A DNA stretch of 64,000 nt from Candidatus Zixiibacteriota bacterium (lineage in GTDB: Bacteria > Zixibacteria > MSB-5A5 > GN15 > JAAZOE01). Under the pieces are notes generated by a model. That model worked only from the letters and a program-made list of their open reading frames with translations, made no database searches and was not told the origin of the DNA. Below, piece after piece: positions 37,650-47,272 of this stretch (its first letter is position 1; each line of letters starts with the position of its first letter). The position numbers and the translations under genes were made by a program. The stretch lies in NCBI GenBank assembly GCA_036480375.1, contig JAZGGI010000042.1:62001-126000 (forward strand), given 5' to 3'.

Positions 37650-38894
37650 ATGGGCGAAGAAAAAAAAGCTGTCATCAAAAAAATCCAAGCCACGGGACAA
37701 ATGAAAAAGATCATGGCGGATTATTTTTATGATTTGGATAATGCCGCGAAAGATGATTCTCAAAAGGTCGCCTGGTGTACCAGTGTCGGTCCGGCTGAGC
37801 TTCTTTTGAGCATGGGATTCAAAGTTTATTATCCGGAAAATCATGGAGCCATGCTGGGCGCCACCAGGATGGCATCCAATTTAATTCCCGCCGCCAATGC
37901 CATCGGCTATTCTCCTGATATTTGCTCATATCTAACCAGTGATATTGGCTCTTACCTGAAAAAGCAAACACCGCTGTCGATGGCCTACAAAGGCATTGAG
38001 GGTGTTCCCAAACCCGATGTCTTGGTATTCAATACCAATCAATGCCGAGACGTTCAGGATTGGTTGTCTTGGTATTCCCGGGAGTTTAACGCTCCCATCA
38101 TCGGCATTTCCACCTTTTGTAATATCGGCGACGTTACCGACGGCGTTTTGTCCGGCATCGTGCATCAGATAAAAGAACTGATCCCGATTCTGGAAAAAGT
38201 TTCGGGTAACAAGTTTGACATCGATAAATTCCGCGAGGTTATGGCCCGTTCCAAAAGATGCAGCGAATTATGGAAAAAGGTTCTGGAAACCAATACCGCC
38301 TCGCCCGCTCCCATGAGTTTCTTCGACGCTACTATACACATGGGACCGGCGGTTGTTCTGCGGGGTTCCGATACAGCTAACGATTATTACGAGCTACTGT
38401 TAAAAGAACTGGAAGAACGAGTTGCCAATAAAACCGGCGCCGTCGAGGATGAAAAATTCCGCCTCTATTGGGAAGGTATGCCGATCTGGGGGAAACTCCG
38501 CAATCTGTCGGAATTTTTTATTAGTCTCAATACGGCCGTTATCGCTTCGACCTACTGCAACAGCTGGATATTCAACGCCTTTGATCCGGACGATCCTTTC
38601 CTGAGTATGGCTCGCGCCTACACGGAAATATTTATCGTCCGCGATGAGAATTACAAAGAAAAGTATATTGAGGACATCGTAGATAGATTCAAACTCGATG
38701 GAATCGTATTTCACGATTCCAAAACCTGCCCGAATAATTCCAATAATCGTTACGGCATGCCCGAACGGCTGGCGAAGAAACTGAGCGTACCCACTTTGAC
38801 AATCAACGGCGATCTAAATGATTTGCGGTGTTATTCGGAAGAACAGGCTAAGACCAATATTGAAGCGTTTATCGAACAATTGGATTCAAAATAA
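37650..38894 (+). CDS. Second 2-hydroxyacyl-CoA dehydratase-family protein (unassigned, possibly DCCP-like)
   Basis: 414 residues of the 2-hydroxyacyl-CoA dehydratase D-component/HgdB family. Cysteines likely to bind an iron-sulfur centre are in VAWCTSVGPAE, PDICSYLTSDIG, NTNQCRDVQDW, STYCNSW and SKTCPNNSNN. It is followed directly by a single HgdC-type activase. It is a third dehydratase-like subunit in the block but has no second partner subunit, so it does not complete a normal HgdAB or BcrBC pair. One-subunit/one-activase pairs resemble E. coli YjiM/YjiL and the double-cubane cluster proteins. A dehydratase or reductase acting on another CoA ester is equally possible. Confidence 0.75.
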   Translation: MGEEKKAVIKKIQATGQMKKIMADYFYDLDNAAKDDSQKVAWCTSVGPAELLLSMGFKVYYPENHGAMLGATRMASNLIPAANAIGYSPDICSYLTSDIGSYLKKQTPLSMAYKGIEGVPKPDVLVFNTNQCRDVQDWLSWYSREFNAPIIGISTFCNIGDVTDGVLSGIVHQIKELIPILEKVSGNKFDIDKFREVMARSKRCSELWKKVLETNTASPAPMSFFDATIHMGPAVVLRGSDTANDYYELLLKELEERVANKTGAVEDEKFRLYWEGMPIWGKLRNLSEFFISLNTAVIASTYCNSWIFNAFDPDDPFLSMARAYTEIFIVRDENYKEKYIEDIVDRFKLDGIVFHDSKTCPNNSNNRYGMPERLAKKLSVPTLTINGDLNDLRCYSEEQAKTNIEAFIEQLDSK

Positions 38895-38927
38895 TTTTCG
38901 CGATTTATTTTAGATTTATCGATTTTT

Positions 38928-39713
38928 ATGGATTATTACGCAGGGATTGATATTGGGGCCTCGACGACCAAGGCTGTCATAATTGATGATAACCGTGAAA
39001 TCATCGGACATGCCGTTGTCGATTCGGGGGCCGATTTTGAAAAAGCCGGCAAACAGGCTTTCGACTCCGCTTGCGAAATGTGCCATTGTGATAACCCCGA
39101 TGAAATTATCGTAACCTCCACCGGATACGGGCGCAACAATGTTCCCTTCGCGAAGGGAACCATGACCGAGATCAGTTGCCATGCGACCGGTAGTTATCAT
39201 TATTTTCCTTTTACCCAAACTTTGATTGACATCGGCGGGCAGGACAGCAAAACCATAAAAATCAATGAAAGCGGAAAGCGAACCAATTTCAAAATGAACC
39301 GCAAATGCGCGGCCGGCACCGGCGCCTTCCTGGAAGAAATCGCCATCCGTTTGAAAATTCCGCTGGAACAATTAAATGAGTTGGCGGAAAAGGCAGAAAA
39401 GACTATTCCAATAGGCAGCTATTGTACCGTCTTTACCGGAACGGAAATTTTGGCTCGCATTCGCGAAGGAGTCGCAGTGGCGGACATTGTTAAAGGTATT
39501 TTTATTTCGGTGATAAAACGAGTTCTGGAGATGGACACTATGGACGGGAATATCGTGATGAGCGGGGGGGTCATCGCGCATAATCCCTATCTGGTAAAAA
39601 TGTTCGAAGAAAGAATCGGACAAAAGGTATATGTCCCCCCTCATCCTCAATTAACGGGAGCTTTCGGAGCGGCTCTTTATTCTATAAACGGCAAAGGAGG
39701 TTTCAATGCTTGA
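38928..39713 (+). CDS. HgdC-type ATP-dependent activase (BadF family)
   Basis: 261 residues, the length of homodimeric activators such as HgdC or YjiL. Phosphate loops are GIDIGASTTKAV and DIGGQDSKTI. The bridging cysteines are NRKCAAGTGAFLEE near residue 125 and GSYCTVFTGTE near 164, with GGVIAHNPYLV near the end. It should transfer one electron per ATP event to the preceding dehydratase-family protein. It ends in an 8-bp overlap with the acyl-CoA synthetase gene. It is distinct from the two reductase ATPases at 32771 and 33541. Confidence 0.88.
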   Translation: MDYYAGIDIGASTTKAVIIDDNREIIGHAVVDSGADFEKAGKQAFDSACEMCHCDNPDEIIVTSTGYGRNNVPFAKGTMTEISCHATGSYHYFPFTQTLIDIGGQDSKTIKINESGKRTNFKMNRKCAAGTGAFLEEIAIRLKIPLEQLNELAEKAEKTIPIGSYCTVFTGTEILARIREGVAVADIVKGIFISVIKRVLEMDTMDGNIVMSGGVIAHNPYLVKMFEERIGQKVYVPPHPQLTGAFGAALYSINGKGGFNA

Positions 39714-41784
39714 CGGTTTGTTCAAGCCCAGGTCGGTGGCAATTATCGGCGCTTCAAATAACCCTTTAAGCATTGGTCATATCGTTATACAAAATCTGGT
39801 TGACCATAATTTTAAGGGTCCCATCTACCCTATCAATCCCAAATCGAAACATATTAAGAGTTTTAAAACCTACGCGTCGGTTATGGATGTACCTGATGAG
39901 ATTGATCTGGTCAATATATCAATCAAAAATTCTTTGGTACCTATCGTTTTGGAAGATTGCGGTAAAAAGGGCGTCAAATATGCGATTGTCCATACCGCCG
40001 GGTTCAAAGAAGTCGGCGAAGAAGGATTGCAGCTTGAAAAGCAAATAGTCGAAATCGCTCATAAATATGGCATGCGTATCTATGGGCCCAATTCCCAGGG
40101 CATCCAGAACTCCGATCCGGATGTTTCAGTGTACGCCAATTTCACTTTTGTGCCTCAGATATCGGGGAATATCTCCATCGTCGCCCAGAGCGGCGGGGTC
40201 GGCGAAACCTTGAAGCTTCAGCTTTATAATATCGGTATCGGGACCCGGATGTATGCCAGCTTCGGTAACGAAGCCGACGTGAGCATGAACGAAATCATCG
40301 ACTATTACGGTCAGGATGATGGAACCAAAGTCATCATGACTCATATCGAGACGATAAAAGACCCGGCCGGTTTCCTTGAAGTCGCCAGTCGGGTTACCCA
40401 AAAGAAACCGATATTGACCGTTAAAACGGGACGGACTTCGGAAGGCGTCGTCGCCGTTGCGTCCCATACCGGATCTCTTATCGAGCAGGATACTCTGGCC
40501 GACGCCATCTTTGAAAAAGCGGGCGTGATGCGATTTGATTCCCAGCAGGATATGATTGAAGCGGCCATTGCGCTATCCACCCAACCGATTCCAAAATCTG
40601 AAAATATCGTAATCGTGACCAACACCGGCGGTCCGGCGATCATCGCCGTAGATGAGTGTATAAAATCGGGACTCAAACTGGCCAAACTCAGCCCGGATAC
40701 ATCCAAAGCCCTGGGAGAACTTCTCTTTTCCGAAGCCATTGTTTCCAATCCGGTCGACGTCATCGCGACGGCGGGGGCCAAAGAATACGGCGGCACAGTG
40801 GAGGCATTACTGAAAGATCCCAATATCGATTCGCTGATTCTCAATTTTGTCACGCCGCCCTTTGTTGATTGCGAAGCGGTCGCGCATAAGCTGGCGGAAA
40901 TCGGCCAATCGGCCAGTAAGCCGATCGTCTGCATCATTCTGACGATTGAGGAGAAATTCGGCGAAGTGGTCAGGCTGACTCGCGAGAGCGGAATTCCGGT
41001 TTATGATTTCCCCGAATCGGCCTCAAGAGCGCTGAATGCCATGATAAAATACGGTCAAATTATCCAGCGCGAAGAGCCGAAATATAAAACTATCGAATGT
41101 GATAAAAAGGCCGCCAAGAATATCATCGCCAAATATCGAGGGCAGGATAAATTCCTCCCGCAGGCTGATGTCTTCGCATTGTTGCAAAGCTATGGCATCC
41201 CCACGGTGAAAACCGTGCGGGTCGAAACCAAAGAAGACATGGTCAAACAAGCCGGGCAGATGGAGTACCCGCTGGTGCTCAAAGTTGACGCTGAGGAGGT
41301 TGTTCATAAATCCGACGAAGGCGGAGTTTATCTCAATCTCAAAGATGAAGCGGCGTTAACAATCGCTTTCGATGAAATGTCGAAGAAATTCGGCAAATTC
41401 AAACCAGCATTTGTCGTGCAGGAGCATCGCCAGGAAGGCAAAGAAGTCATTATCGGAGCCAAATCAAACGAAGGATTGGGTGCGACGATCATGTTCGGCC
41501 TTGGCGGTGTTTTTGTCGAGGTCTTGAAAGACGTTCAATTCCGTCTCGCTCCCCTTTCTGAGCAGGACGCCATGAACATGATTTCTTCTATCGACGGCTA
41601 TCCGATATTAAAAGGCCTCAGAGGCGAGAAAGCGGTCGATATTGAAATGCTGGCCGAAACGCTTCTCAGGATTTCCCAGCTCACATCCGATTTTCCGGAA
41701 ATCAACGAGATGGATTTGAATCCGGTCTTTGCGTTTGAGGCTGGCAAGGGCGTTGAAGTTGTCGACGCGCGTTTGAAAATATAG
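39706..41784 (+). CDS. ADP-forming acyl-CoA synthetase (acetate--CoA ligase family, fused alpha-beta)
   Basis: 692 residues. A CoA-binding Rossmann domain (about 5-130, VAIIGASNNPLSIG) is followed by two succinyl-CoA-synthetase-type flavodoxin domains, with the phosphorylatable histidine in VASHTGSL near 257. A C-terminal ATP-grasp domain completes it (about 480-692). The order is that of fused ADP-forming acetyl-CoA synthetases. The family interconverts acyl-CoA + ADP + Pi with acid + CoA + ATP. In this block it could activate benzoate for one ATP bond or recover ATP from an acyl-CoA product. No AMP-forming benzoate-CoA ligase is visible in the window. GGAGG precedes the ATG. Confidence 0.88.
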   Translation: MLDGLFKPRSVAIIGASNNPLSIGHIVIQNLVDHNFKGPIYPINPKSKHIKSFKTYASVMDVPDEIDLVNISIKNSLVPIVLEDCGKKGVKYAIVHTAGFKEVGEEGLQLEKQIVEIAHKYGMRIYGPNSQGIQNSDPDVSVYANFTFVPQISGNISIVAQSGGVGETLKLQLYNIGIGTRMYASFGNEADVSMNEIIDYYGQDDGTKVIMTHIETIKDPAGFLEVASRVTQKKPILTVKTGRTSEGVVAVASHTGSLIEQDTLADAIFEKAGVMRFDSQQDMIEAAIALSTQPIPKSENIVIVTNTGGPAIIAVDECIKSGLKLAKLSPDTSKALGELLFSEAIVSNPVDVIATAGAKEYGGTVEALLKDPNIDSLILNFVTPPFVDCEAVAHKLAEIGQSASKPIVCIILTIEEKFGEVVRLTRESGIPVYDFPESASRALNAMIKYGQIIQREEPKYKTIECDKKAAKNIIAKYRGQDKFLPQADVFALLQSYGIPTVKTVRVETKEDMVKQAGQMEYPLVLKVDAEEVVHKSDEGGVYLNLKDEAALTIAFDEMSKKFGKFKPAFVVQEHRQEGKEVIIGAKSNEGLGATIMFGLGGVFVEVLKDVQFRLAPLSEQDAMNMISSIDGYPILKGLRGEKAVDIEMLAETLLRISQLTSDFPEINEMDLNPVFAFEAGKGVEVVDARLKI

Positions 41785-41849
41785 AGGTTTTTTGGAATTT
41801 TATTTGAGGAGGATAAACACATTAGTAATCATGCAGGGATGATTGAGCT

Positions 41850-43262
41850 ATGAATTGGATTCCGCTCATTATCGTATGTGTTTATATCATTCTTCTCTAT
41901 GTTATCACATGGATGTCACGGCACCTTAGCCGGGGAGGAATGGTCGGTTATCTTCTGGCCGGACGGAGCCTGCCTGCCTGGGTTATTGCGCCTCTATTAA
42001 CCGGACTGGCCATCGGCGGAGCTTCAACTATCGGTGTCGCCGAGCGAGCCTACAATTCCGGAATATCGGCCGGATGGTACAACGCCGCCTGGGCTGCCGG
42101 AGCGCTTATGGTTGGACTGTTCGCCGCACGCCGTTATCGCAAATTGGAAGTAGCCACCCTGCCGGAGCTGTTTGAAAAACATTATAATACTTCTGGTCGA
42201 GTTGTCGGCGTTGCCGGTCAGTTGGTTTTGCAGATTGTCATCACGTCTCTGCAATATGTCGCGGGCGGAGCGATTTTGTCGTCTCTCCTGCCGGAAGTTT
42301 TCACTTTCCAAACGGGCATGCTGGTGACCGCGATTGTTTTCGTCGGCATTACATTGATAGGAGGATTCTGGGCCGCAGGATTGACTAATATCATCAACGT
42401 GATTTTCATTTATGCCGGAGTCATCCTGGGCGCTTTCATGGCGGTTACTAAAATCGGAGGATTCAGTGAGATAATTTCGAAACTCCCGGTTGAACATCCC
42501 GGCTTTGACCTTGGCGCGTTGGGGTGGGGACTAATAATAGCTTGGTTCGTCGTCATGTGTACAACGACTTTTTCCGTGCAATCCATCGTCCAGATCAGTT
42601 TTGCCGCCAAAAGTTCTAAAGCCGCTCGTAGTGGTTTCATTCTGGGAGCCTTTATAATTTTTCCGGTCGGATTCATAAGCGCCATAATCGGCATTTCCGC
42701 AGCCGTCCAATATCCCGGTATTATCCCTGCCGAAGCCTTGCCTCGCATGGTCTTGAGCCTGAGCCCCTTCGTGGCGGGAATAATATTGGCGGGATTGTGG
42801 GCCGCAGATGTTTCGACTGCGTCGGCTCTTTTGTTGGGTAGCGCGACGCTGGTTGTCGGAGATTTAATCAAACGGTTTTTCTCGCCGAATCTTTCAGAAC
42901 AAAAAGAAAGGGTTTATTCTCGCGTAACAGTTTTGGTATTAAGCGTATTCACTTATTTACTGGCGGTATCCGTGTCCGGTATTTTGAAAACTTTGTTGAT
43001 CGGTTTAACCCTGACGACTGCCTACACGCTCGTAACCCTAATGACACTATTCTGGCCCTGCATCTGCCGTCGCTCTCATGCCACCTGGACTTTGCTGATG
43101 GCAATGACAGCGCTGGTAATATGGCTTATAGTCCCGCAAATACCCGCATATTTCAAAAATATTGGCCTGGTGCATCCCATCTATTTTTGCTGGATAATAA
43201 GTCTCTTGACATTTTTCGCGATTCCTATATTCGATAAAAGAAAAATTAAACTGGGAACATAA
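41850..43262 (+). CDS. Sodium:solute symporter family transporter
   Basis: 470 residues with roughly thirteen hydrophobic helices; the N-terminal GGMVGYLLAGRSLPAWV and GGASTIGVAERAYNSGISAGWY are typical of the SSS/LeuT-fold family. It probably imports a carboxylate with sodium, plausibly benzoate or a related aromatic acid given its place in the block. It lies between the acyl-CoA synthetase and a reductase gene with short gaps, so it is most likely co-transcribed. Substrate is inference. Confidence 0.85.
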   Translation: MNWIPLIIVCVYIILLYVITWMSRHLSRGGMVGYLLAGRSLPAWVIAPLLTGLAIGGASTIGVAERAYNSGISAGWYNAAWAAGALMVGLFAARRYRKLEVATLPELFEKHYNTSGRVVGVAGQLVLQIVITSLQYVAGGAILSSLLPEVFTFQTGMLVTAIVFVGITLIGGFWAAGLTNIINVIFIYAGVILGAFMAVTKIGGFSEIISKLPVEHPGFDLGALGWGLIIAWFVVMCTTTFSVQSIVQISFAAKSSKAARSGFILGAFIIFPVGFISAIIGISAAVQYPGIIPAEALPRMVLSLSPFVAGIILAGLWAADVSTASALLLGSATLVVGDLIKRFFSPNLSEQKERVYSRVTVLVLSVFTYLLAVSVSGILKTLLIGLTLTTAYTLVTLMTLFWPCICRRSHATWTLLMAMTALVIWLIVPQIPAYFKNIGLVHPIYFCWIISLLTFFAIPIFDKRKIKLGT

Positions 43263-43277
43263 CCGAGGGATAAAGAT

Positions 43278-44225
43278 ATGACTGAAAATAAAAATCTGCG
43301 CGTCGCGGTAATTGGCATGGGTCCCGTGGGATCGGTTTTGGCGGCTCATTTCGCGAAAGCCGGAGCGTATGTGGTCGCCTGCGATATAATTCCGGATAGA
43401 ATAAAAAATATCAAAAATTCGGGTATCAAACTGTCGAATACAATCGAATTTCAAACTAACGTCTCAGAAACCTGCACTTCTATCGATGATCTCAAATCGC
43501 ATGATCTCGATTTGGCCGTAGTGTCTGTTAAAACCACCGCCAATGAAAAAGTCGTGGCACAATTATCGCAAATCGCATCAGATAAATTGCACATCCTGTG
43601 CGCCCAGAACGGCCTTGACGCCGAAGCCGAAGCGGCTCGAGTATTCGGCTTGGAAAAAATCCTGCGTATGGTGGTAAATTACGCCGGAGGCGTCGAAAAT
43701 AACGATATCGTTAATGTAACCTTTTTTAATCCACCCAACTATATCGCCGCCCTGTCTCCCAAATCTGAAGAAATAGCCAAAACTGTCACTGATTTTTTGA
43801 ATTCTGCAAATTTAAAAACTGAAATTCCTGAAGACATTTTGTTCTATGTCTGGGAAAAAGTCATCCTCAACTCATCTCTCAGCGCTATGTGCGCTATTAC
43901 CGGCAAAACCATGAAGCAGGTCATGGATTTTGATCTATCGGTCGACATCGTGCGGAGTATAATAGATGAAGGGGTAGCCGTAGCCGCAAAAGAAAATATT
44001 AAATTCAGGGAAGACTTTACTGATTTCTGTATCGGTTATCTAAAAAAAGCCGGTCATCACCGGCCTTCAATGTGGGTCGATATAGATGCCGGAGCCCTGA
44101 CCGAAGTGGATTATCTCAATGGGAAAATTGTCGAGTATGGAATTAAACATGGCATTTCCACTCCAATCAACAAAACGATAACAGCACAGGTACATCTGAT
44201 GGAATTGCCGGATATTGAGTATTGA
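43278..44225 (+). CDS. Ketopantoate reductase-family NAD(P)H oxidoreductase
   Basis: 315 residues, usual for the PanE/ApbA family. The Rossmann motif is VAVIGMGPVGSVLAAHFAKAG. The catalytic helix carries a lysine in VWEKVILNSSLSAMCAITG near residue 195, followed by the substrate-side DYLNGKIVEYG block. Canonical function is reduction of 2-dehydropantoate for CoA synthesis. Location in an aromatic-CoA operon suggests either support of the CoA pool or a different 2-oxo acid substrate; neither can be decided here. Confidence 0.82.
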   Translation: MTENKNLRVAVIGMGPVGSVLAAHFAKAGAYVVACDIIPDRIKNIKNSGIKLSNTIEFQTNVSETCTSIDDLKSHDLDLAVVSVKTTANEKVVAQLSQIASDKLHILCAQNGLDAEAEAARVFGLEKILRMVVNYAGGVENNDIVNVTFFNPPNYIAALSPKSEEIAKTVTDFLNSANLKTEIPEDILFYVWEKVILNSSLSAMCAITGKTMKQVMDFDLSVDIVRSIIDEGVAVAAKENIKFREDFTDFCIGYLKKAGHHRPSMWVDIDAGALTEVDYLNGKIVEYGIKHGISTPINKTITAQVHLMELPDIEY

Positions 44226-44276
44226 TTTATGACTAAGGATTTATGATGAGACAAAATAAATTCAAGGAGGGATTTT

Positions 44277-45332
44277 ATGGATAAAATACGAGCCTATCAG
44301 ATGGTTGCCAAAGATCAGCCGTTTGAGCTTGTTGAATTTGATCCACCCAAACTGGGAGCCGACGCCGCCCTGGTTGAAATTGCGGGATGCGGGGTCTGCC
44401 ATACTGATTTGAGCTTCTGGCATTATGGCGTTCCGACCAAAAAAGAACCGCCCCTTGTTCTGGGACACGAAATCAGTGGAATAGTGATAGACGGTCCATC
44501 CGAGCTAAAAGGAAAACCGGTTATCATCCCAGCCGTATTACCCTGCGGGGAATGCGAGTTATGTAAAGCCGGACGAGGCAATATTTGCCGCAAGCAATTG
44601 ATGCCGGGAAATGATTTCCATGGAGGATTCGCAAGCCATATTGCCGTTCCGTCGCGATTTTTGGCCGAAGTACCCGAAGCCGCTCTATCGGAACATTCAC
44701 TGGCCGAATTATCAGTCATTGCCGACGCCGTTTCGACACCCTATCAGGTGATAGTCAAAAGCGATCTTAAGGCCAGTGATTTCGCAATCGTCATCGGAGT
44801 CGGCGGAATCGGCATCTATACCGCTCAATTGGCGAATATACTGGGAGCCAAAGTTCTCGCGCTTGATATCGACCAGAAAAAACTGGATCAGTTAGGGCAA
44901 ATCGGAATCACATCAACTTTGAATATCAAGGATATGGATTTCAAGGCCATCAAAGGAGCCATCAAAGCGACCTGCAAAGAAATGGGCGCACCGCCCCATA
45001 GCTGGAAAATATTTGAGACTTCAGGAACCAAGCCCGGGCAGGAACTCGGATTTGGTCTGCTGGGTATTGCCGGAGTCTTGTCGGTCGTTGGCTTCACTCT
45101 TGATAAACTGGAAGTACGATTGAGCAATTTGATGGCCTTCGACGCCCAGGTTATCGGAACCTGGGGATGCAAACCGGAGCTTTATGACGATGTCATTAAA
45201 TTAGTCGCTGACGGAAAATTGAAACTGAAACCGTTTACCGATACATTCCCTCTCTCGCAAATAAATGACATCTTTCAGCAGACATTGGAGCATAAACTCT
45301 TGAAACGGTCGGTATTGACGCCCGATTTTTAA
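44277..45332 (+). CDS. had: 6-hydroxycyclohex-1-ene-1-carbonyl-CoA dehydrogenase
   Basis: 351 residues, zinc-dependent medium-chain dehydrogenase. The catalytic zinc site is in AGCGVCHTDLSFWHYG (about 38-52) with GHEISG. The structural zinc cysteines are in PCGECELCKAGRGNIC (about 92-107). The NAD-binding loop is GVGGIGIYTAQLA near 180. Its sequence pattern fits Had/BzdX, and it is immediately followed by the ring-opening hydrolase and dienoyl-CoA hydratase genes. It oxidises the hydrated diene product to 6-oxocyclohex-1-ene-1-carbonyl-CoA. GGAGG precedes the start. Confidence 0.9.
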   Translation: MDKIRAYQMVAKDQPFELVEFDPPKLGADAALVEIAGCGVCHTDLSFWHYGVPTKKEPPLVLGHEISGIVIDGPSELKGKPVIIPAVLPCGECELCKAGRGNICRKQLMPGNDFHGGFASHIAVPSRFLAEVPEAALSEHSLAELSVIADAVSTPYQVIVKSDLKASDFAIVIGVGGIGIYTAQLANILGAKVLALDIDQKKLDQLGQIGITSTLNIKDMDFKAIKGAIKATCKEMGAPPHSWKIFETSGTKPGQELGFGLLGIAGVLSVVGFTLDKLEVRLSNLMAFDAQVIGTWGCKPELYDDVIKLVADGKLKLKPFTDTFPLSQINDIFQQTLEHKLLKRSVLTPDF

Positions 45333-45375
45333 CTTTCGATAATTAACATTCCGGATATAAAGGAGGAACTGGAAT

Positions 45376-46464
45376 ATGAGTTTTGAACTGAGTAGCCACA
45401 ATATTGTGGATGTCGATTTTAAGGAAATTATTTATGAACGCCGCCCCTGTCTTGATAAAGACGGTAAAGAAGTTCCGGGACTTCACAACGCCTGGATATT
45501 TTTGAACAATCCCAAGCAGTATAATTCCTACACCACCGCCGCCGTTAAAGAAGTCATCCTGGCTTTCCGACAGGCGTCCAATGACCGCTCGGTCGTGGCG
45601 GTTGTCTTTTCCGCCGTGGGCGACAAAGCCTTTTGTACCGGCGGCAACACCAAGGAATACGCCGAATATTATACGGGACGCCCCCTGGAATACAAACAAT
45701 ATATGCGTCTCTTTAACGACATGGTCACGAACATTCTCATGTGCGACAAGCCGGTCATCTGCCGCGTTAACGGCATGCGCATCGCCGGTGGGCAGGAAAT
45801 CGGAATGGCCTGTGATTTTGCCATCGCCAGCGATCTGGCCATCTTCGGTCAGGCGGGTCCCAGGCACGGCAGCGCCCCCGAGGGCGGAAGCACCGATTTT
45901 CTGCACCTGTTCGTGGGTATCGAAAGGGCCATGCAGAGCTGTACCTTGTGTGAAATGTGGACCGCTTATGAAGCCAAAACCATCGGTCTTATAACCGATG
46001 CCATACCGGTTCTCAAAATCGATGATAAGTTCGTACGCAATCCGCTTCTGGTTACCAACAAATGGCTTGATGAAACCGGCGATATCGTTTATGGCAAAAG
46101 AAAATCGGGTGATGATTATAAAAGTGGCAAAGAGATGCTGGCGGGCGGAACGATTGACCTGACTCCCTTGGATAATGCCGTCAATGCTCTGTGCACAAAA
46201 CTGCTCTATATGATGCCCGACTGCATTAACAAGACCTTGAACAGCGTCCGGAAGAAAAAGCTTGAGCATTGGGATCGCAATCAGCAATCCAACCGCGACT
46301 GGCTCGGCTTGAACATGATGACCGAAGCCAAGGCCGGGTTCAGAGCGTTTAATGAAGGCCCCAAAAACAATCGCGAGGTCGATTTCATTAAACTCCGTTT
46401 GATGCTGGCCGAAGGTCATCCCTGGGATGATGAAATGCTCGACGCCATTTTACCGAAAGGATAA
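45376..46464 (+). CDS. oah: 6-oxocyclohex-1-ene-1-carbonyl-CoA hydrolase (ring-opening)
   Basis: 362 residues, close to Oah/BzdY/BamA (about 375). It belongs to the crotonase superfamily but has the long C-terminus of this enzyme. Diagnostic segments are SAVGDKAFCTGGNTKEYAEY, GMRIAGGQEIGMACDFAIA and GPRHGSAPEGGSTDF. It adds two water molecules and opens the alicyclic ring to 3-hydroxypimelyl-CoA. This is one of the best single-gene markers for anaerobic aromatic degradation. A 358-codon antisense frame lies opposite and is a shadow. Only 3 bp separate it from dch. Confidence 0.94.
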   Translation: MSFELSSHNIVDVDFKEIIYERRPCLDKDGKEVPGLHNAWIFLNNPKQYNSYTTAAVKEVILAFRQASNDRSVVAVVFSAVGDKAFCTGGNTKEYAEYYTGRPLEYKQYMRLFNDMVTNILMCDKPVICRVNGMRIAGGQEIGMACDFAIASDLAIFGQAGPRHGSAPEGGSTDFLHLFVGIERAMQSCTLCEMWTAYEAKTIGLITDAIPVLKIDDKFVRNPLLVTNKWLDETGDIVYGKRKSGDDYKSGKEMLAGGTIDLTPLDNAVNALCTKLLYMMPDCINKTLNSVRKKKLEHWDRNQQSNRDWLGLNMMTEAKAGFRAFNEGPKNNREVDFIKLRLMLAEGHPWDDEMLDAILPKG

Positions 46465-46467
46465 GAG

Positions 46468-47244
46468 ATGGCTAAAAAAATCGACGTGCAATATACGCAT
46501 GATAATCAGGTCGTGCGAATCACTCTCAATTCCCCCAAAGGGAATGTTCTCGACGCCGTTATGATGGATGATATTCGGAAAACGCTGGAGGAATTGAAGG
46601 ACCAACCCCAGGTAAAATTGATACAATTTACCGGAGCCGGTGGGCATTTTTGTTTCGGTGCCAGCGTCCCAGAACATACCAAAGACAAAGCGCCGCAAAT
46701 GCTCAAACAATTCCACGGGCTATTTTATACTTTGGCGGATCTGGCTATTCCTACGGCCGCTCTGGTATCAGGTCAATGTTTGGGCGGAGGAATGGAGCTG
46801 GCCTTGATGTGCAATTTCATGTTCCTCGACCAAACGGCACGACTTGGCCAGCCGGAAATCAGCCTCGCCGTTTTCGCGCCCCCGGCATCGGTTATCCTGC
46901 CAATGAAAATCGGTCAGGCCCGCGCTGACGATTTGCTTTTGACCGGACGTATTATCAAACCGGACGTCGCTCTTCAGATGGGTTTGGCGACGGAAGTCTA
47001 TGACGATCGGGATGCGATGATGTCCGGCGTCGATGGATGGCTGGAGAAACAGATCCTGCCCAAAAGCGCGTCATCATTGAAATTCGCGAACAAGGCTGCT
47101 CGCTCTCAATTTAATAAAATACTGAAGAAGCGTCTGGCTAAGTTGGAAAAATTCTATATTGACGACCTGATGGAATCGTGCGATGCCAACGAAGGCATCG
47201 GTTCATTTTTGGAACGCCGCAAACCGGAATGGAAGAACCGGTAG
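46468..47244 (+). CDS. dch: Cyclohexa-1,5-diene-1-carbonyl-CoA hydratase
   Basis: 258 residues, matching Dch/BzdW. Crotonase fold with oxyanion-hole segments GAGGHFCFGASVPEH (about 52-66) and GQCLGGGMELALM (about 98-110) and the LGQPEISLAVFAPPAS block. It hydrates the dienoyl-CoA produced by the reductase to 6-hydroxycyclohex-1-ene-1-carbonyl-CoA. It is the last gene of the plus-strand block and is followed by a bidirectional terminator. Confidence 0.92.
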   Translation: MAKKIDVQYTHDNQVVRITLNSPKGNVLDAVMMDDIRKTLEELKDQPQVKLIQFTGAGGHFCFGASVPEHTKDKAPQMLKQFHGLFYTLADLAIPTAALVSGQCLGGGMELALMCNFMFLDQTARLGQPEISLAVFAPPASVILPMKIGQARADDLLLTGRIIKPDVALQMGLATEVYDDRDAMMSGVDGWLEKQILPKSASSLKFANKAARSQFNKILKKRLAKLEKFYIDDLMESCDANEGIGSFLERRKPEWKNR

Positions 47245-47272
47245 CGTAATCTTTTTTGAAGCATTTAAAATT

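Noticed and set aside
37650-39713. A second complete benzoyl-CoA reductase
   Set aside because: Only one dehydratase-fold subunit and one ATPase are present, whereas class I reductases need two catalytic subunits and two ATPase subunits.
45343-46419. A 358-codon open frame antisense to oah
   Set aside because: It mirrors the codon structure of a strongly identified hydrolase, has no signal or domain of its own and no Shine-Dalgarno.
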